Part shown: positions 22,452 to 34,907 of the stretch, piece after piece
Position numbering within the stretch: the first letter of the stretch is position 1
Layout: each line of letters opens with the position of its first letter
Source of the DNA: Cocos nucifera
Taxonomy: Eukaryota; Streptophyta; Magnoliopsida; Arecales; Arecaceae
Length of the DNA: 64,000 nt
Assembly (NCBI GenBank): GCA_006176705.1
Contig: QRFJ01003055.1
Location: 124,001-188,000, forward strand
Reading direction: 5' to 3'
The notes under the pieces: model-generated
Databases searched by the model: none
The model's input: the letters and a program-made list of their open reading frames with translations, nothing else
What the model was told of the DNA's origin: nothing
Position numbers and translations under genes: made by a program

Positions 22452-24457
22452 CTTATCCGCTTATCCGCTTGTTATCTTTTGATATGAGTCGGACAATCCC
22501 AAATTCTGAGATGACACAGACTTGGTTTCTTGCCATGCCATATCTCATATGGTGTGGTAGGAACGGTCTTAGAGGGAACCCTATTCAGTTGATAAATTGA
22601 AGTTAACAATGAGTCTCCCCAAAGAAAATCAGGAAGGTCTATGAAGCTTGTCATGGATCGGACCATATCTAATAGGATCCAATTTCTCCATTCTGAAACC
22701 CCGTTGAGTTTAGGTATTTTTGATGGAGTCCATTGAGAGACTATACCATTTTTCTTGAGATAGTCTAGGAATTCCCAGCTAAGGTATTCACCTGCTCGAT
22801 CTGATCGAAGAACCTTAATGGGTTTTCCAATTTATTTTTCTACTTCATGTTTGAATTCCTTAAACTTTTCAAAAGCTTAAGACTTTTATCTCATAAGGTA
22901 CACAAACCCATACCTAGATAGATCATCGGTAAACGTAATGAAGTAGATAAAATTGCCTCTAGCCGGCACGTCAAATGGGCCGCACACTTCAGTATGTACT
23001 AGGGCAAGGAGTTCTGTGGCCCTCTCCCCATGTCCTACAAAAGGAAGTTTGGTCATTTTGCCTTTGAGACAAGATTTAAAAGTTGGATATGACTCAAAAG
23101 TCAATGGACTCAATAGTCCATTTTTCTCCAATTTGTTGATCCTATCTTCTGCTATATGACCTAATCTCAGGTGCCATAGATATCTGTCGTTTGGACTATC
23201 CCTAGGTCGTTTGGCATTCACATTTTGCTCAATAGTTAGAATAGGTACATCAATATATAGCTGATAAAGACCATTAATAAGAAAACCATTTGCAATTTTA
23301 TTTCTTTCATAAAGAATGTTACAATGGTCCTTAAAGAAGGTAATCACATAGCCTTCTAGTGCTAAGCATGAAACANNNNNNNNNNNNNNNNNNNNNNNNN
23401 GAATCAAATTCCTGCTACTTAGGCACATAATAACAGTCTTTCAAAACTAAGTCTAAACAGATGGTAACGAAGAGTATGTTCACGCCACTATGCAAACTCT
23501 TGCTCCATTTTACATGCATAGGATCCTATCTCCATCCCTCAGCTCTTCTATCCTCAAACCGCCTGCATGGAAGTGCACAATGAGCACCTAGAACCAGAGT
23601 CAAGCACCAACTGTGATGTAGAAGAACCATTAGGTTAGACTCATAACGGCAATCCTCCAGAAGGACCTTCTTCTGTTCTTCATGGTGTGCCAGGTAAATA
23701 GGCAGTTCCGCTTCATCTGGCCAGTCAGCTTTTGCAATGAAACACTTTTCCTTTTCAGCAGCTTTTCTCTCGCTTCTTCCTTCTTCTTCTTGCTCTCTCA
23801 CCTTTCTTTTTTACTAGATTCTTTTCTCATAGAGACTTTCTTTTAGAAGAAGTTCGTTCACATAGCAAGAACTAAGCGTTTTAGAATCTTTCACTAGAAG
23901 CTCAATGTGACCAACATTGTTCATAATTTGGTCCAAAAATTTTGAAGTTTATGCATGTGGTAATTCATGATGAATTGCCCATATGCATCAGTCAAAGGAT
24001 TGCAGATATAATATCATTGCGAGATCCAAGTCTAACTTCACACCAAGCTTCTTAAGCTCTTCCATGTCCTTGATCATCATCAGACAGTATCTGGATGACT
24101 GCCCATCACGCATCTTAGCTTAAAAAGTTATTTCAGACTTGATACTTGGTGTGCGACTCTGTTCACCAAACATTCGCTATAGATGAGCCAACATTTTGCG
24201 AGCAGTCCGATATCTTCATGTTGCATGGAGCTCATCAGACATCAAGCCCAAATTAATATCTAGCCTTATTATCTTCGTCTATACCATTTTTCAGAGAGCT
24301 CTCTGTTCAATGAGATGAGTTATAGTAAGGGAGCCTCCGATCCAATACTATATGTTAACTTCTCGAAACCAAAATAGTTTTTAGTTCTGAGGCAATCTTT
24401 ATAATTAGGTCTAGTCGTTATGTGTTCCAGATACGTCAATTGATTGGACGCAGATAT
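22452..24457 (-). pseudogene. Partial gag-protease-integrase of copy K
   Basis: On the minus strand the order is gag (start-equivalent codon at 24455-24457, ATA instead of ATG), a zinc-knuckle and protease zone (badly damaged), the pre-integrase 'DRYLWHLRLGHIAEDRINKL' segment (about 23120-23200), and integrase up to 'PIYELWHGKK'-like sequence near 22500. The part at 22886-23375 is fairly intact and differs from copy C by several amino acids, so it is a separate copy. From 23401 on, single-base losses break the frame every few dozen bases. A 25-N gap lies at 23376-23400. An apparent open frame at 23526-23801 is a product of these shifts. Confidence 0.8.
23376..23400. other. Assembly gap of 25 N
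   Basis: A run of 25 undetermined bases lies in the protease/pre-integrase part of copy K. Judging from copy C, very little sequence is missing. Confidence 0.99.
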
Positions 24458-25404
24458 TTTCTGTAGAGAGTCAAAGATTCTAGTTAGATATATAATTATG
24501 ACTTGACAAATTTTTTAGGATTTTATTTTTTAAATAAATTAGCTTCCACTATTTCTGATCCCTACACTCCTCTTAATATGCAAAAAATCTCCATGATTAA
24601 TGATTTCTATGGTGTGCGGTCCACCAACTGACTCATCACCACCTAAAGTTATTGGTGATGGTTAGCCAATGACGTGAACAACTCTTGTTCAATGATTCCT
24701 AATCATTGTACCCAACTTATTTCTCTAATTCATGAATCTCACTTTCAAATATCCACTCTTATTAATAGACACCATTTGCACAGACTGGATTTCTAATTGA
24801 GTCTCTCACCATGTTCGACATATTAGCCCAACTCATCTCCTACCCTATAGAATCCAAAGCCTATAGACATGGTTGCATCTTTTTGTGCAATTGAGCCACT
24901 ATATCTAGCTCAAAAACAATCAACCCGTAAGAAGCACCGCACATCTACAATGGTGGAAACCTTGACTTAATCTTTTCTTAGGAAATGATCATCCATTAAA
25001 CTAGACTTTCATAGTCATAACAATATGACTAACCTAGTCATAGGTTAGCTCAGATTATTGACCACCTCCAATCAAACTGGTTAAAGATATGGCCATAAAG
25101 TGAGATCGGTGGAAGGATATGTCATTAACTCGTACAAGAATGCATTCAATTGAGTAGCTCCATTAAAAACAGTCGATCGTATTGCAAACTTACCTTAAAC
25201 AATAAATTATTGAGCAGAACAATTGTTAGCCTACAATCAGACTCTAACCTCTAAGCCTAATTAGGTCTGCTTGATCGTGACTCGATCTTGACCCAAACTT
25301 AATCCTATTAGCTGGTCAATTTAGCATTGTTGATCCATCTAACCAACTCTTGATGTTTGATCAACCGCTTAGACCTAATAGACCCAAGCTCGAACCCAGT
25401 ATTA
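24458..25404 (-). mobile_element. Leader of copy K, truncated
   Basis: It is collinear with the leader of C (27709-28690) but with many one- and two-base losses. It stops at 25404 ('cagtattatga') and jumps directly into integrase/RT linker sequence of copy C. No primer-binding site or LTR follows. Confidence 0.8.
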
Positions 25405-27708
25405 TGATCCCTCCTGAGAACGGAAACTCTTTCCGATCTATGAGGTGGAGGAGGTAGTGTTCTTATTGGCTCAACTTGATTTGGTTCCAATTGGTCCTTA
25501 GCTCATTGTACTTATGAGACTTTCTCATCAAGCTTAATCTGCTTTCCAATGCCGCTATCTTGAATAAACTATTTTTCAAGAAAGATGGCATGTCGACTCA
25601 CAATCACATTATGGTCTTCTGGAATGTAGAAATAGTATCCTAATGACTCTTAGGATATCCTATGAATCAAGCTCTGAAGGACCTAAACTCTAACTTGTCC
25701 GCTTGTTGTCTTTTGACATGAGCTGGACAACCTTAAATTCTGAGATGACTCAGACTTGATTTCTTACCATGCCATATCTCATACGGTGTGGTAGGAACGA
25801 TTTTAGAGGGAACCGTATTCAGTAGATAAATTGAAGTTAACAATGAGTGTCCCCAAAGAAAATCAGGAAGGTCTGTGAAGCTCATCGTGGATCGGACCAT
25901 ATCCAATAGAATCCGATTTCTCCATTCTGAAATCCCGTTGAGTTGAGGTGTTCCTGATGGAGTCCATTGAGAGACTATGCCATTTTTCTTAAGATAGTCT
26001 AGGAATTCCTGGCTAAGATATTCACCTCCTTGATCTGATCGAAAAATCTTAATGGATTTTCAGTTTATTTTTCTACTTCATGTCTGAATTCTTTGAACTT
26101 TTCAAAAGCTTCAGACTTGTGTCTCATAAGATACACATACCCATACCTAAACAGATCATCGGTAAAGATAATGAAGTAGACAAAATTGCCCCTAGCCGGT
26201 ACATCAAATTGACCGCACACATTAGTATGTACTAGGGCAAGGAGATCTGTGGCCCTTTCCCCATGTCCTACAAACGGGAGTTTAGTCATTTTGCCTTGAA
26301 GATAAGATTCACAAGTTAGATATGACTCAAAAGTTAAAGGACTCAATAGCCCATTTTTCTCCAATTTGTTGATCCTATCTTCTGCTATATGACCTAATCT
26401 CAGGTGGCATAGATACCTATCATTTGGACTATCCCTAGGTCATTTGTTATTCACGTTTTACTCGATAGTTAGAACAGATACATCAATATGTAGCTGATAA
26501 AGATCGTTAATAAGGAAACCATTTGCAATTTTATTTCTTTCATAAAGAATGTTACAATGGTCCTTAAAGAAGGTAATCACATAGCCTTCTAGTGCTAAGC
26601 ATGAAACAGAAATCAAATTCCTGCTAGCTGCTGGCACATAATAACAGTCTTTCAAAACTAAGTCTAAACCAGATGGTAATCGAAGAGGGTATGTTCCCAC
26701 CGCCACTGCAGCAACTCTTGCACCATTTTTAATGCATAGGATCATGTCTCCATCCCTCAGTCTCGTGCTATCCTCAAGACCCTGCATGGAAGTGCATAGA
26801 TGAGCACTAGAACCAGAGTCAAGCACCCAACTGGATGTAGAAGAAATTGTAAGATTAGACTCAATAACAAGCATACCTCCAGAAGGACCTTCCTTCTTGT
26901 TCTTCAGGGTGGCCAGGTAAATAAGGCAGTTTCGCTTCCAGTGGCCATCACTGTTGCAACGGAAACACTTTCCTTTGACATCGGTCTTCTTCTTCGGCTC
27001 TGCCTTCTTCTTTGCTCCTTCCACCTTCTGCTTTTTCATAGACTTCTTTTTCTTTTCAGAAGACTTTCTTTTGAAAGAAGTTTGTTCCATAGCAAGAACT
27101 GAGCCTTTAGAACCTTTCACAGAAAGCTCAGCGGTGACCAGCATGTTCATTAATTTAGCCAAGGAATTTTGAAGTTTATGCATGTGGTAATTCATGATGA
27201 ATTGCCCATATGCATCAGTCAAGGATTGCAGAATAACATCATTTTGCAGATCCAAGTCTAACTTCACACCAAGCTTCTTAAGCTCTTCCAAGTTCTTGAT
27301 CATCATCAGACAGTGATCTTGGAGTGACTGCCCATCATGCATCTTAGCCTTAAAAAGTCATTTCGTAACTTGATACTTGGCTGTGCGACTCTGTTCACCA
27401 AACATCTCTTGCAAGTGAGCCAACATTTGGCGAGCAGTCCTGATATCTTCATGTTGGTGCTGGAGCTCATCAGACATCGAGCCCAACATGTAGTATCTGG
27501 CCTTATTATCTTCGTCTATCAATTTTTCCAGAGATGCTCTCTGTTTAGTGGATGGATGGGCTGGTAAGGTGGGAGGGTCCTGATCCAATACATAGATTAA
27601 TTTCTCAAAATCCAAAATGATTTTATAGTTTCTGAGTCAATCTTTATAATTAGGTTCGGTCAGTCTATGTGTGTCCAGGATGCGTGCTAATGGGTTGGAC
27701 GCAGATAT
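25405..27708 (-). pseudogene. Partial gag-protease-integrase of element C
   Basis: Read on the minus strand: gag from 27708 (the start-equivalent codon is ATA) with 'YVLDQDPPTLPA' and 'YYMLGSMSDELQ', an in-frame TGA at 27358-27360, then gag C-terminus with a lysine-rich stretch. A complete CCHC knuckle follows (CFRCNSDGHWKRNC, about 26940-26985). The protease motif LDSGSSAH is intact (about 26815). The pre-integrase and integrase segments come next, with a TAG at 25569-25571 after 'FLEK'. The sequence ends in the proline-rich linker ('LPPPPHRSERV') just before RT; RT and RNase H are absent. The longest open stretch is 26458-27342. Confidence 0.88.
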
Positions 27709-29527
27709 TTTCTTGTAGAGAGTCAAAGATTCTAGTTAGATACTATAATTATGACTTGACAAATTTGTTTAAAAATTTTATTTTTAAATAAATTAGCTCC
27801 TACTATTTTCTTGGATCCCTACACTCCCTCTGTAGAGATGCAAAAATCTCCACGATTAATGATTTCTAGTGGGTGGTGCGGTCTCACCAACTGACTCATC
27901 ACCTCACCTAACAGTTATTGGTGATGGGTTAGCCAATGAGTGAACAACTCTTGTTTCATGATTCTCTAATCATGGTGCACCCAAACTTGGTCTCTAATTT
28001 ATGAATCTTGTTAAGTCAGATCCACCATTTGCACAGACTGAATTTCTAATTGAGTCTCTCACCGTATCCAAAATATTGAGTCCAACTCATCCTCCAACCT
28101 ATAGCATCCAATGCCTAATAGACATGGTTGCGTCTTCCCGATGCAACTGAGCCACTATATCCAGTCGAGAATAATCAACGTCGAGAAGGACTCGCACATC
28201 TACAATGACCTCAGACTTAATCTTTTCTTAAGAAGAATTGATTCAGATCTCATTAAACTAGACTTATCATAGTCATAACAATTATGACTAACCTACTGGC
28301 ATGGGTTAGCTCGGATTATTGACCACATCAGATCAGAACTGGGTCAACAGATATGGCCAGAAAAGTGAGATCGGTGGAAGGGATATGTCATTAACTCGTA
28401 CAAGAATGCATTTAGGTCGAGTAGCTTCCTATTAAAAATCAGTCGGTTGTATGTGCCAAACTTACCTTAAACACCAAATTATTGAGTCAGAACCAATTGG
28501 GTTAGCCTACAATCCAGACTCTAACCTTTGAGCCTAATTAGGTCTTGCTTGATCGTGACTCGATCTTGACCCAAACTTAATCCTATTAGGCTGGTCAATT
28601 TAAGCATTGTTGATCCCATCTAACCAACTCTTGATTTGGTTTGATCAACCGCTTAGACCTAATTGAGCTACCCAAGCACGAATCTAGTATTATGAATATA
28701 TCTTAGATCTAAAATTCTGAATTTTAGACCTAATTAATGTTTAATAATCTTAATTCTTAATTAAGTAGGGTTTATAAACAAAATATGCATAAAAAATCCT
28801 AAGGTTTCAGGATCTAGGGTTTTGTAGAAACTATGTTTTGGATTTCTGATTAAGGACGAACGCGTAGCACCCCTACACAAAATAAGAACACCCCATTGGA
28901 TGGAAGGAGAGGGCCTTTAAACCCTTCTTCGTTCTTATGACCAGACGGCCAAGAGGAATGCCTTAATCAGGAACATGTAATACTATAAAATAGTTATAGA
29001 TCTATATCATATATCTCATATATAAATTAGATCTAATCATGGCATATTTTGCATACATCTCATGTATCGAATCATGCATGTTCTCAAATCTAAATTATCT
29101 CATAATAATCTAAAAAATTAGATTTAAATTGATCTTATCAAAATAAACTCTAATCTAGACAACTATGTAGAACTATTCTACAACTAGTCTAGACATGCAT
29201 CAATCATATCTTATATGATGTTAAAATTAAATAAATTTTTTTTATTTGCTATTTTTTAGATGTTATTATAATAATTATAATATTAGAAAATAGTAAATAA
29301 ATAGATCTAAAATATGATTTAATCAAATTAAATTATGAACATGCAAGACTATTCTTTAGAACTATTCTATTTTAGAACTAGTCAGGCATATTTTCTAATC
29401 TTAGAACTAAATTATTTAATTTTAATTTTTCTGATTTTAGATCTGATCATATCTCATGTGATATCTAAAATCACTTATTTTTTAAATAAAATAAATATAA
29501 AATTAAATTTAAATACTTTAGAACCTT
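27709..29527 (-). mobile_element. Untranslated leader of element C
   Basis: About 1.8 kb lies between the primer-binding site and gag. It contains the folded domain listed at 28846-28970 and a hairpin TAGTCATAA-CAA-TTATGACTA near 28270. The conserved leader reading frame seen in B, H and J is present near 28040-28200 but interrupted by TAG and TGA at Trp codons. No gene is supported. Confidence 0.8.
28846..28970 (-). other. Conserved folded domain in the copia leader (element C copy)
   Basis: Outer arms CTGATTAAGG (28846-28855) and CCTTAATCAG (28961-28970) enclose inner arms ATAAGAAC (28882-28889) and GTTCTTAT (28931-28938). Between them lie a short CCAT/ATGG hairpin and an AGGG...CCCT hairpin. 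The same arrangement is present in A, B, H and J. Confidence 0.65.
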
Positions 29528-29540
29528 GGCTCCAATACCA
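29528..29540 (-). other. Primer-binding site of element C
   Basis: The minus strand reads TGGTATTGGAGCC two bases inside the LTR. It differs by one base from TGGTATCAGAGCC in a way that also weakens pairing to initiator tRNA-Met. Confidence 0.75.
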
Positions 29541-29542
29541 GT

Positions 29543-31793
29543 TGAAGGGAAATCCTGATTTCCTGAATCAGGTTCGTTTAGATTTGATCAGATCAAGAGA
29601 TATGTTTCAAAAAATTTTTTCTTTAATCTGAGTTAGTTTTGAGATGTTTCAAATCTGATTTTTATTATTTTAATAATTAAAATAAAATATAGATAAATTA
29701 AATCAGATTTAATTTATCTTGATGTAAGGTAATCCTATTATCCATTGATGATCCTATAAACAGCGGAAGGTTCTGGATCTAGCCACGCAAGTGCCTGGCC
29801 TCTACCGATATCCACTCAGACTGGATCTGAAGATTCTCTTCTTCTCTATCATGTCTCCAAAAATTAGATCTGAATCTAATTCGAAGGATCTTCAAAATAG
29901 CTTTCGAAGATCAGCAGTTGTCCTTTGCAGCAGCGCAGCCTTCTAGCTTTCTGTCGCCTTTATCTTGCCTAGATTGCATCAACTGAGATCCCAAACTTCT
30001 TTGGGCGTGGAGAGGAGAGGGAGAAGATGGACTTGGCATGGAGTAGGAGGAGAGAGGCAGCCTTGGGGCATGGGAATTTGCATTTTTTTTTTGAGTTGGG
30101 CGCAGGGTCTTCTTTATAGACTATGTGTGACCCAAATCCTCTTCTTCCCAACCAATTACAACACTTTGTGAAATCAGATCTAAATCTGATTGGTGGGAAT
30201 AGAGTCTCCTAGATTCATCCTTAGATGGTGCTTAAGACCAGTCAAACTTGGTTCTTAGGAGAAGTCTAATCGGAATCCAAAAAGAAGATGGAGTCCTTGT
30301 CCAACAGGGACTCTTGGGCACCTCCTGCTTGGGCGCACGCCAAGGGTGGCGTGCACCCTCCTCCTTGCTAGCTTCTGGCAGGGGGACAAGCCCCCACCAG
30401 CTCTCCAATAGGTCAAAGTGTCAATGGTCAATATTTGACCAGTCAAAGGTCAACTTTTGACCTAAGTCAAAGGATAAGAAATGGTAGGTGACCAAAAATG
30501 GCAGGTATTGTCTTACAAAATAAGACAACCCTTTTCTGATCTTGTCATGCTGCAATCAGACCAAGTGAAGGCCTCTGATCGAGCACAAACTTCTTTGGCT
30601 CAATCAAGATAACTATTTATGATAGTAAAAGAAGAACGTTAGGTTCAATCGAGTGCTAGCACGATATTCTTGAACCTAATTGAATCTCATTCAGATCAAT
30701 TGAACTGGATTAGTTCAATTGGTGATCACCAGATTCAAACCCTTATTTGTGTGACCCAGTCAGGTTCAGTTCTGTATGGTAATAGGATATATCATGATCT
30801 CTATCATCGACATCATCAAACTTCTTTTGATGGATCAAAACTCTTCTGATTCGAACAGCTAGAATGATCGATCATCTAAATCATTCTAATTGCTTCCAAA
30901 ATCCATCAATGACACCTAGCAGTATATGGTGGCAATCCATCAGAGCTAAATGTGAACCTCTTGGTGCAGCAACCTATGTGATTAAGTTCTTCTATCTTGA
31001 GCTCCGATCAGATTAGGGTTAAGGTGAACTCATCAAACCCTAGTTTCTGTCATATGATGTAATCAATCGGTTCAAGTCCGGTGTGAAAACCTAAATAGAA
31101 ATTCTTTCTATTATTTCACTCTACCATGGCCATGGGCCTCTGGACTTGATTCTTATGATCATCATAGGGCTGCTCCTCTACCACCAAGGTAGATAGATTC
31201 CATCTTGATGCAATCCAGTTCCTATAATGAACATGCTATAGCCAATATATACCTCAGGATTCCATATGGCTAGAAGATTGGGTTATGGTATAGTCAAACT
31301 ATAACACCCTCAAGGTGAACTGCCAACGCACCTCAGATCAAAGAACCAGACACACCACTGTAGCATCAAGTTAGTCATTAACGAGAAGGTAGACTTCCTA
31401 ATGACTACTCGAGGTGGTCATGCTCAGCGCCCTCATTCTCTAATGAGTACATATAGTTTTGCTCTGGTATCTTCATACCATAGACTCAAGACTCATCTAC
31501 TAAAGAGAAGTGATTATACACCAACCTTCCAGATCAATCACCATCCTTGTGATGATCCTATGGTCGGGAGCATTTTATGAGTTAATAATGATTATTCATG
31601 TCTTAAATTTTGAACTCTTGAAAATATGAATTACCATTACCATTAACTCAAAGGATGTATCACAGACACTAAATATACATATGTGATAGAAAATAATCCA
31701 TTTTGTTGATTATAGTCAAAATTAGAATTTTGCCCTTAGAAGTGTATTACAAGTGTCAGCCAATTCTGGCTTCTAAGTCACATATATCTAACA
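29543..31793 (-). repeat. 5' LTR of element C
   Basis: A complete 2,251-bp A-family LTR in minus orientation, with TATAAAG on the minus strand at 30112-30118. Its right end (TCTAACA at 31787-31793) abuts the middle of an oppositely oriented LTR (B), so C was inserted into B. The matching left end of that insertion is not present in the window. Confidence 0.9.
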
Positions 31794-33025
31794 ACTGGGT
31801 TCCACAAATAAGAATTTGAATTTGGATATCATCAATTGGACTAACCCAGTTCAATTGAATTGAATAAGATTCAATTAGATTCAAGATAATCGTGCTAGCA
31901 TACGATTGAGCTTGACATTCTCCTTCTACTATTAACAAAAGTTGTCTCAACTGAGTCAAATGTATTTATGCTCACTCAAGTATCTTTACCTGATCCGACT
32001 GAAGCTTGTCTAGATCAAAAAAAAGTTATCTTAAATTATGAGATAAATTTGAGACAATACCTGCCATTTCTCGTCACCTGCTAATTCTTATCTTTGACTT
32101 TGGTCAAAGATTAACCTTTGACACTTAGACATCTGTCCATGTGTCATGCACCCATGGAGCTTATCCCCTTATTAGAAATTAGAAAGGAGGGGGAGCATGC
32201 CTAGGGAGGCATGTGCCCATGGATAAGGATGCTTGTAGTCCCATACGGATGGGACTCCAGGTTGCTTCTTGGAATCAACTTAGGAAGGTGCCTAAGACTC
32301 AACTTTGACCAATCTTGGCACCTCCTAAGGATGAATTGAAGGGACTCTCATCTTATTGGATCAGGTAAAGTCATCCCACTAATCAGATTTAGATATGATT
32401 GTATAAAGCAACATGATTGGCCGGGATGATGTCGCACTGCATAGCGCAACAGGGTCTATATAACCCTATCTACGCCCAACTTTTATAGAGTTCTCTCTTA
32501 GCCGATGCTCCAAGGCTGCCCCTCTCCCTCCTCCATGCCAACTTTTGGTCCTCTCTCTCCTATCCATGTCCAAGAAATTTTGGGCTCCAGTTTGGTGCGA
32601 TCCAGGCAAGAAAAGCTGACGAGAAAGGAAGAAGGCAACACTACTGCAGAGATGACTACAGATCTTCGAAAGGAGTTTTGAAGATCCTCCAAATTAGATC
32701 CAGATCTGATATTTGGAAAGATGATAAAGAAGAAGAAGATCTCCAGATCTAATCGAGTGAATATCAGTAGAGGTCAGGCATTTGCGTGGCTAGATCCAGA
32801 ACCTTAGGCAATCAGTAGGATTATCAAAGGATAATCTGATTACCCAACATCAAGGTACAAATTAATCAAATTTAATTTATTTTTATTTATTTTACTAAAT
32901 TTATAAAATTAGATCTAAAACATCTCAGATCTGATCTAGATACATGAGAAAATTTTTTGAAATATCTCTCTTAATCCGATCAAATCTGAAGGAACCTGAT
33001 CAGGGAAATCGAGATTTCTCCTTCA
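31794..33025 (+). repeat. 5' LTR of element B, 5' part missing
   Basis: It aligns with the second half of the 3' LTR of B from about 39895 onward and ends CCTTCA at 33025, directly before the primer-binding site. TATATAA lies at 32457-32463. The first ~1 kb is absent because C lies at its left edge. A minus-strand open frame at 31756-31959 crosses the junction and is fortuitous. Confidence 0.88.
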
Positions 33026-33027
33026 AC

Positions 33028-33040
33028 TGGTATCAGAGCC
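33028..33040 (+). other. Primer-binding site of element B
   Basis: TGGTATCAGAGCC lies two bases after the LTR and is complementary to the 3' end of initiator tRNA-Met. Confidence 0.92.
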
Positions 33041-34907
33041 AGGTCCTCTAAATTATTTAGATCTAATTTTAATTTATTTTTAATCTAATAATTAGATAAT
33101 TTCAAATGTCACATGAGTTGTGATTAGATCTGAAAATCAAAAAAATTAAAATTAAATAATTTAGATCTAAGTTTTACAAGATGCATGACTAGTTGTAAAA
33201 TATAATAGTTCTATACATAGTCTTGCATGTTTATAATTTAATTTAATTAAGATATAATTTTAGATCTATTTATTTACTATTTTTTGATGTTATAATTATT
33301 ATAATAAGACCTAAAAAATAGTAAATAAATTTATTTAATTTGTGGATCATATGAGATATGATGAATGCATGTTTAGACTAGTTGTAGAATAGTTTTACAT
33401 AATTATCTAGATTAGAATTTATTTTGATGTGATCAATTTAAATCTAATTTTTTAGATAATTATGGGATAATTTAGATTTAAAAATATGCATGATATGATA
33501 CATGAGATGTATGTAAAATATGTTTATAGTTAGATCAATTTTTGTATATGAGATATATGATGAAGATCTAACTAGTTTTATAGTTTTGTATATTTCTAAT
33601 TAAGACGTTCTCCTTGACCATCCGATCATAAGAACAAAGTAGAATTTAAATACCCTCTTCTTCCATTTGATGGGGTGTTCTTATGATGTGTTGGGGTGCT
33701 GCGCATTCGTCCTTAATCAGAAATCAAGAACTTACTTTCTGCAAAATCCTAGATCCTGAAATCCTAGGATTTAATATACATATTTTATTTATAAATTCTA
33801 AACTTAATTAAGAATTAAGATTATGAAATATTAATTAGGTCTAAAATTGAGAATTTTAGATCTAAGATATATTCATAATATTGGGTTCGAGCTTGGGTAG
33901 CTCAATTGGTCTAAGTGGTTGATAAAACTGAATCAAGAGTTGGTTAGATGGGATCAACAGTACTTAAATTAACCAGCCTAATAGGATTAAGTCTGGGTCA
34001 AGATCGAGTCACGTGAGTGATCGATCAAGCTAAGACCTAATTAGGCTCAGTGGTTAGAGTCTGGATTGTAGGCTAACCCGATTGATTCTGGCTCAACAAT
34101 TTGGTATCTATGGTAAGTTTGGCAGATACGATCGACTAATTTTTAATTGAGAGCTACTCGACTCAAATGCGTTATTGTCGAGTTAATGGCATATCCCTTC
34201 TACCAGTCTCACTTACCTAATCATATTTGTTGGCTCAGTTCTGATCTAAGATGGACAATAATCTGAGCTAACCCATGCCACTAGGTTAGTCATAATGGTT
34301 ATGACTATGTTAAGTCTAGTTTATTGAGACCTAAATCAAATCTTCCTAAGAAAAGATTAAGTCTAAAGGTCTTCCACCATTGTAGATGTGTGGGTCCTTC
34401 CCGAGATTGATTTTTCTCGGCTAATTACAGTGGTTCAGTTGCATCGAAAAGATGCAACCATGTCTATTAGGCATTGGATGCTACGGGCTAGAGGATGGAT
34501 TGGGCTCAATATTTCGGACATGGTGAGAGACTCAATTAGAAATCCAATCTATGCAAATGGTGGGTCTAACTTAACTAAGGAGTGGATCAATATTCTGGGC
34601 ATGGTGAGATCCATGAATTAGAGATCAAGTTTAGGTGCACCATGATTAGAGAATCATTGAACAAGAGTTATTCACTCATTGACTAAACCATCACCAATAA
34701 CTGTTAGGTGAGGCGATGAGTTAGTTAGTGGAACCACACCACCCACTAGAAATCATTAATCATGAAGATTTTTGCATCTCTACAGAGGAAGTATAGGGAT
34801 CCGAGAAAATAGTGGAAGCTAATTTGTTTAAAAATAAAATCCCTAAACAAATTGATCAAGTCTTAATTGCAATATCTAACTAAAAACTTTGACTGTCTAT
34901 AGAAAAA
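33041..34907 (+). mobile_element. Untranslated leader of element B
   Basis: About 1.87 kb lies between the primer-binding site and gag. It contains the folded domain (about 33597-33720; inner arms TCATAAGAAC 33626-33635 and GTTCTTATGA 33677-33686), the perfect hairpin TAGTCATAA-TGG-TTATGACTA (about 34290-34310), and an inverted repeat AATTTGTTTA/TAAACAAATT (34821-34830, 34844-34853) some 55 bases before gag. It also contains a short reading frame at 34388-34621, listed separately. Confidence 0.85.
34388..34621 (+). CDS. Short leader reading frame, shared by several copies (doubtful)
   Basis: A 77-codon frame upstream of gag. Its core 'ATMSIRHWML..GWIGLNI.D' followed by 'MVRD.IRNPIYANGGSNLTKEW' and ending 'MN' is also open in J (60438-60629) and H (42266-42466, minus strand). 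In A and C the same frame is closed by TGA at a Trp codon, and in C also by TAG. I do not recognise any domain, and the differences between copies change many amino acids, so the frame may be open by descent rather than by selection. It could equally be part of a structured leader RNA. Low confidence as a real gene. Confidence 0.2.
   Translation: MWVLPEIDFSRLITVVQLHRKDATMSIRHWMLRARGWIGLNISDMVRDSIRNPIYANGGSNLTKEWINILGMVRSMN

Noticed and set aside
23526..23801. Minus-strand open frame of 91 codons
   Set aside because: It is the gag/protease region of copy K read in shifted frames caused by many single-base losses. The true homologues read differently.
26800..27102. Plus-strand open frame of 100 codons, with a counterpart at 51170-51388
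   Set aside because: Antisense shadow of gag and protease. The lysine-rich gag stretch reads as a phenylalanine/leucine-rich stretch on the other strand.
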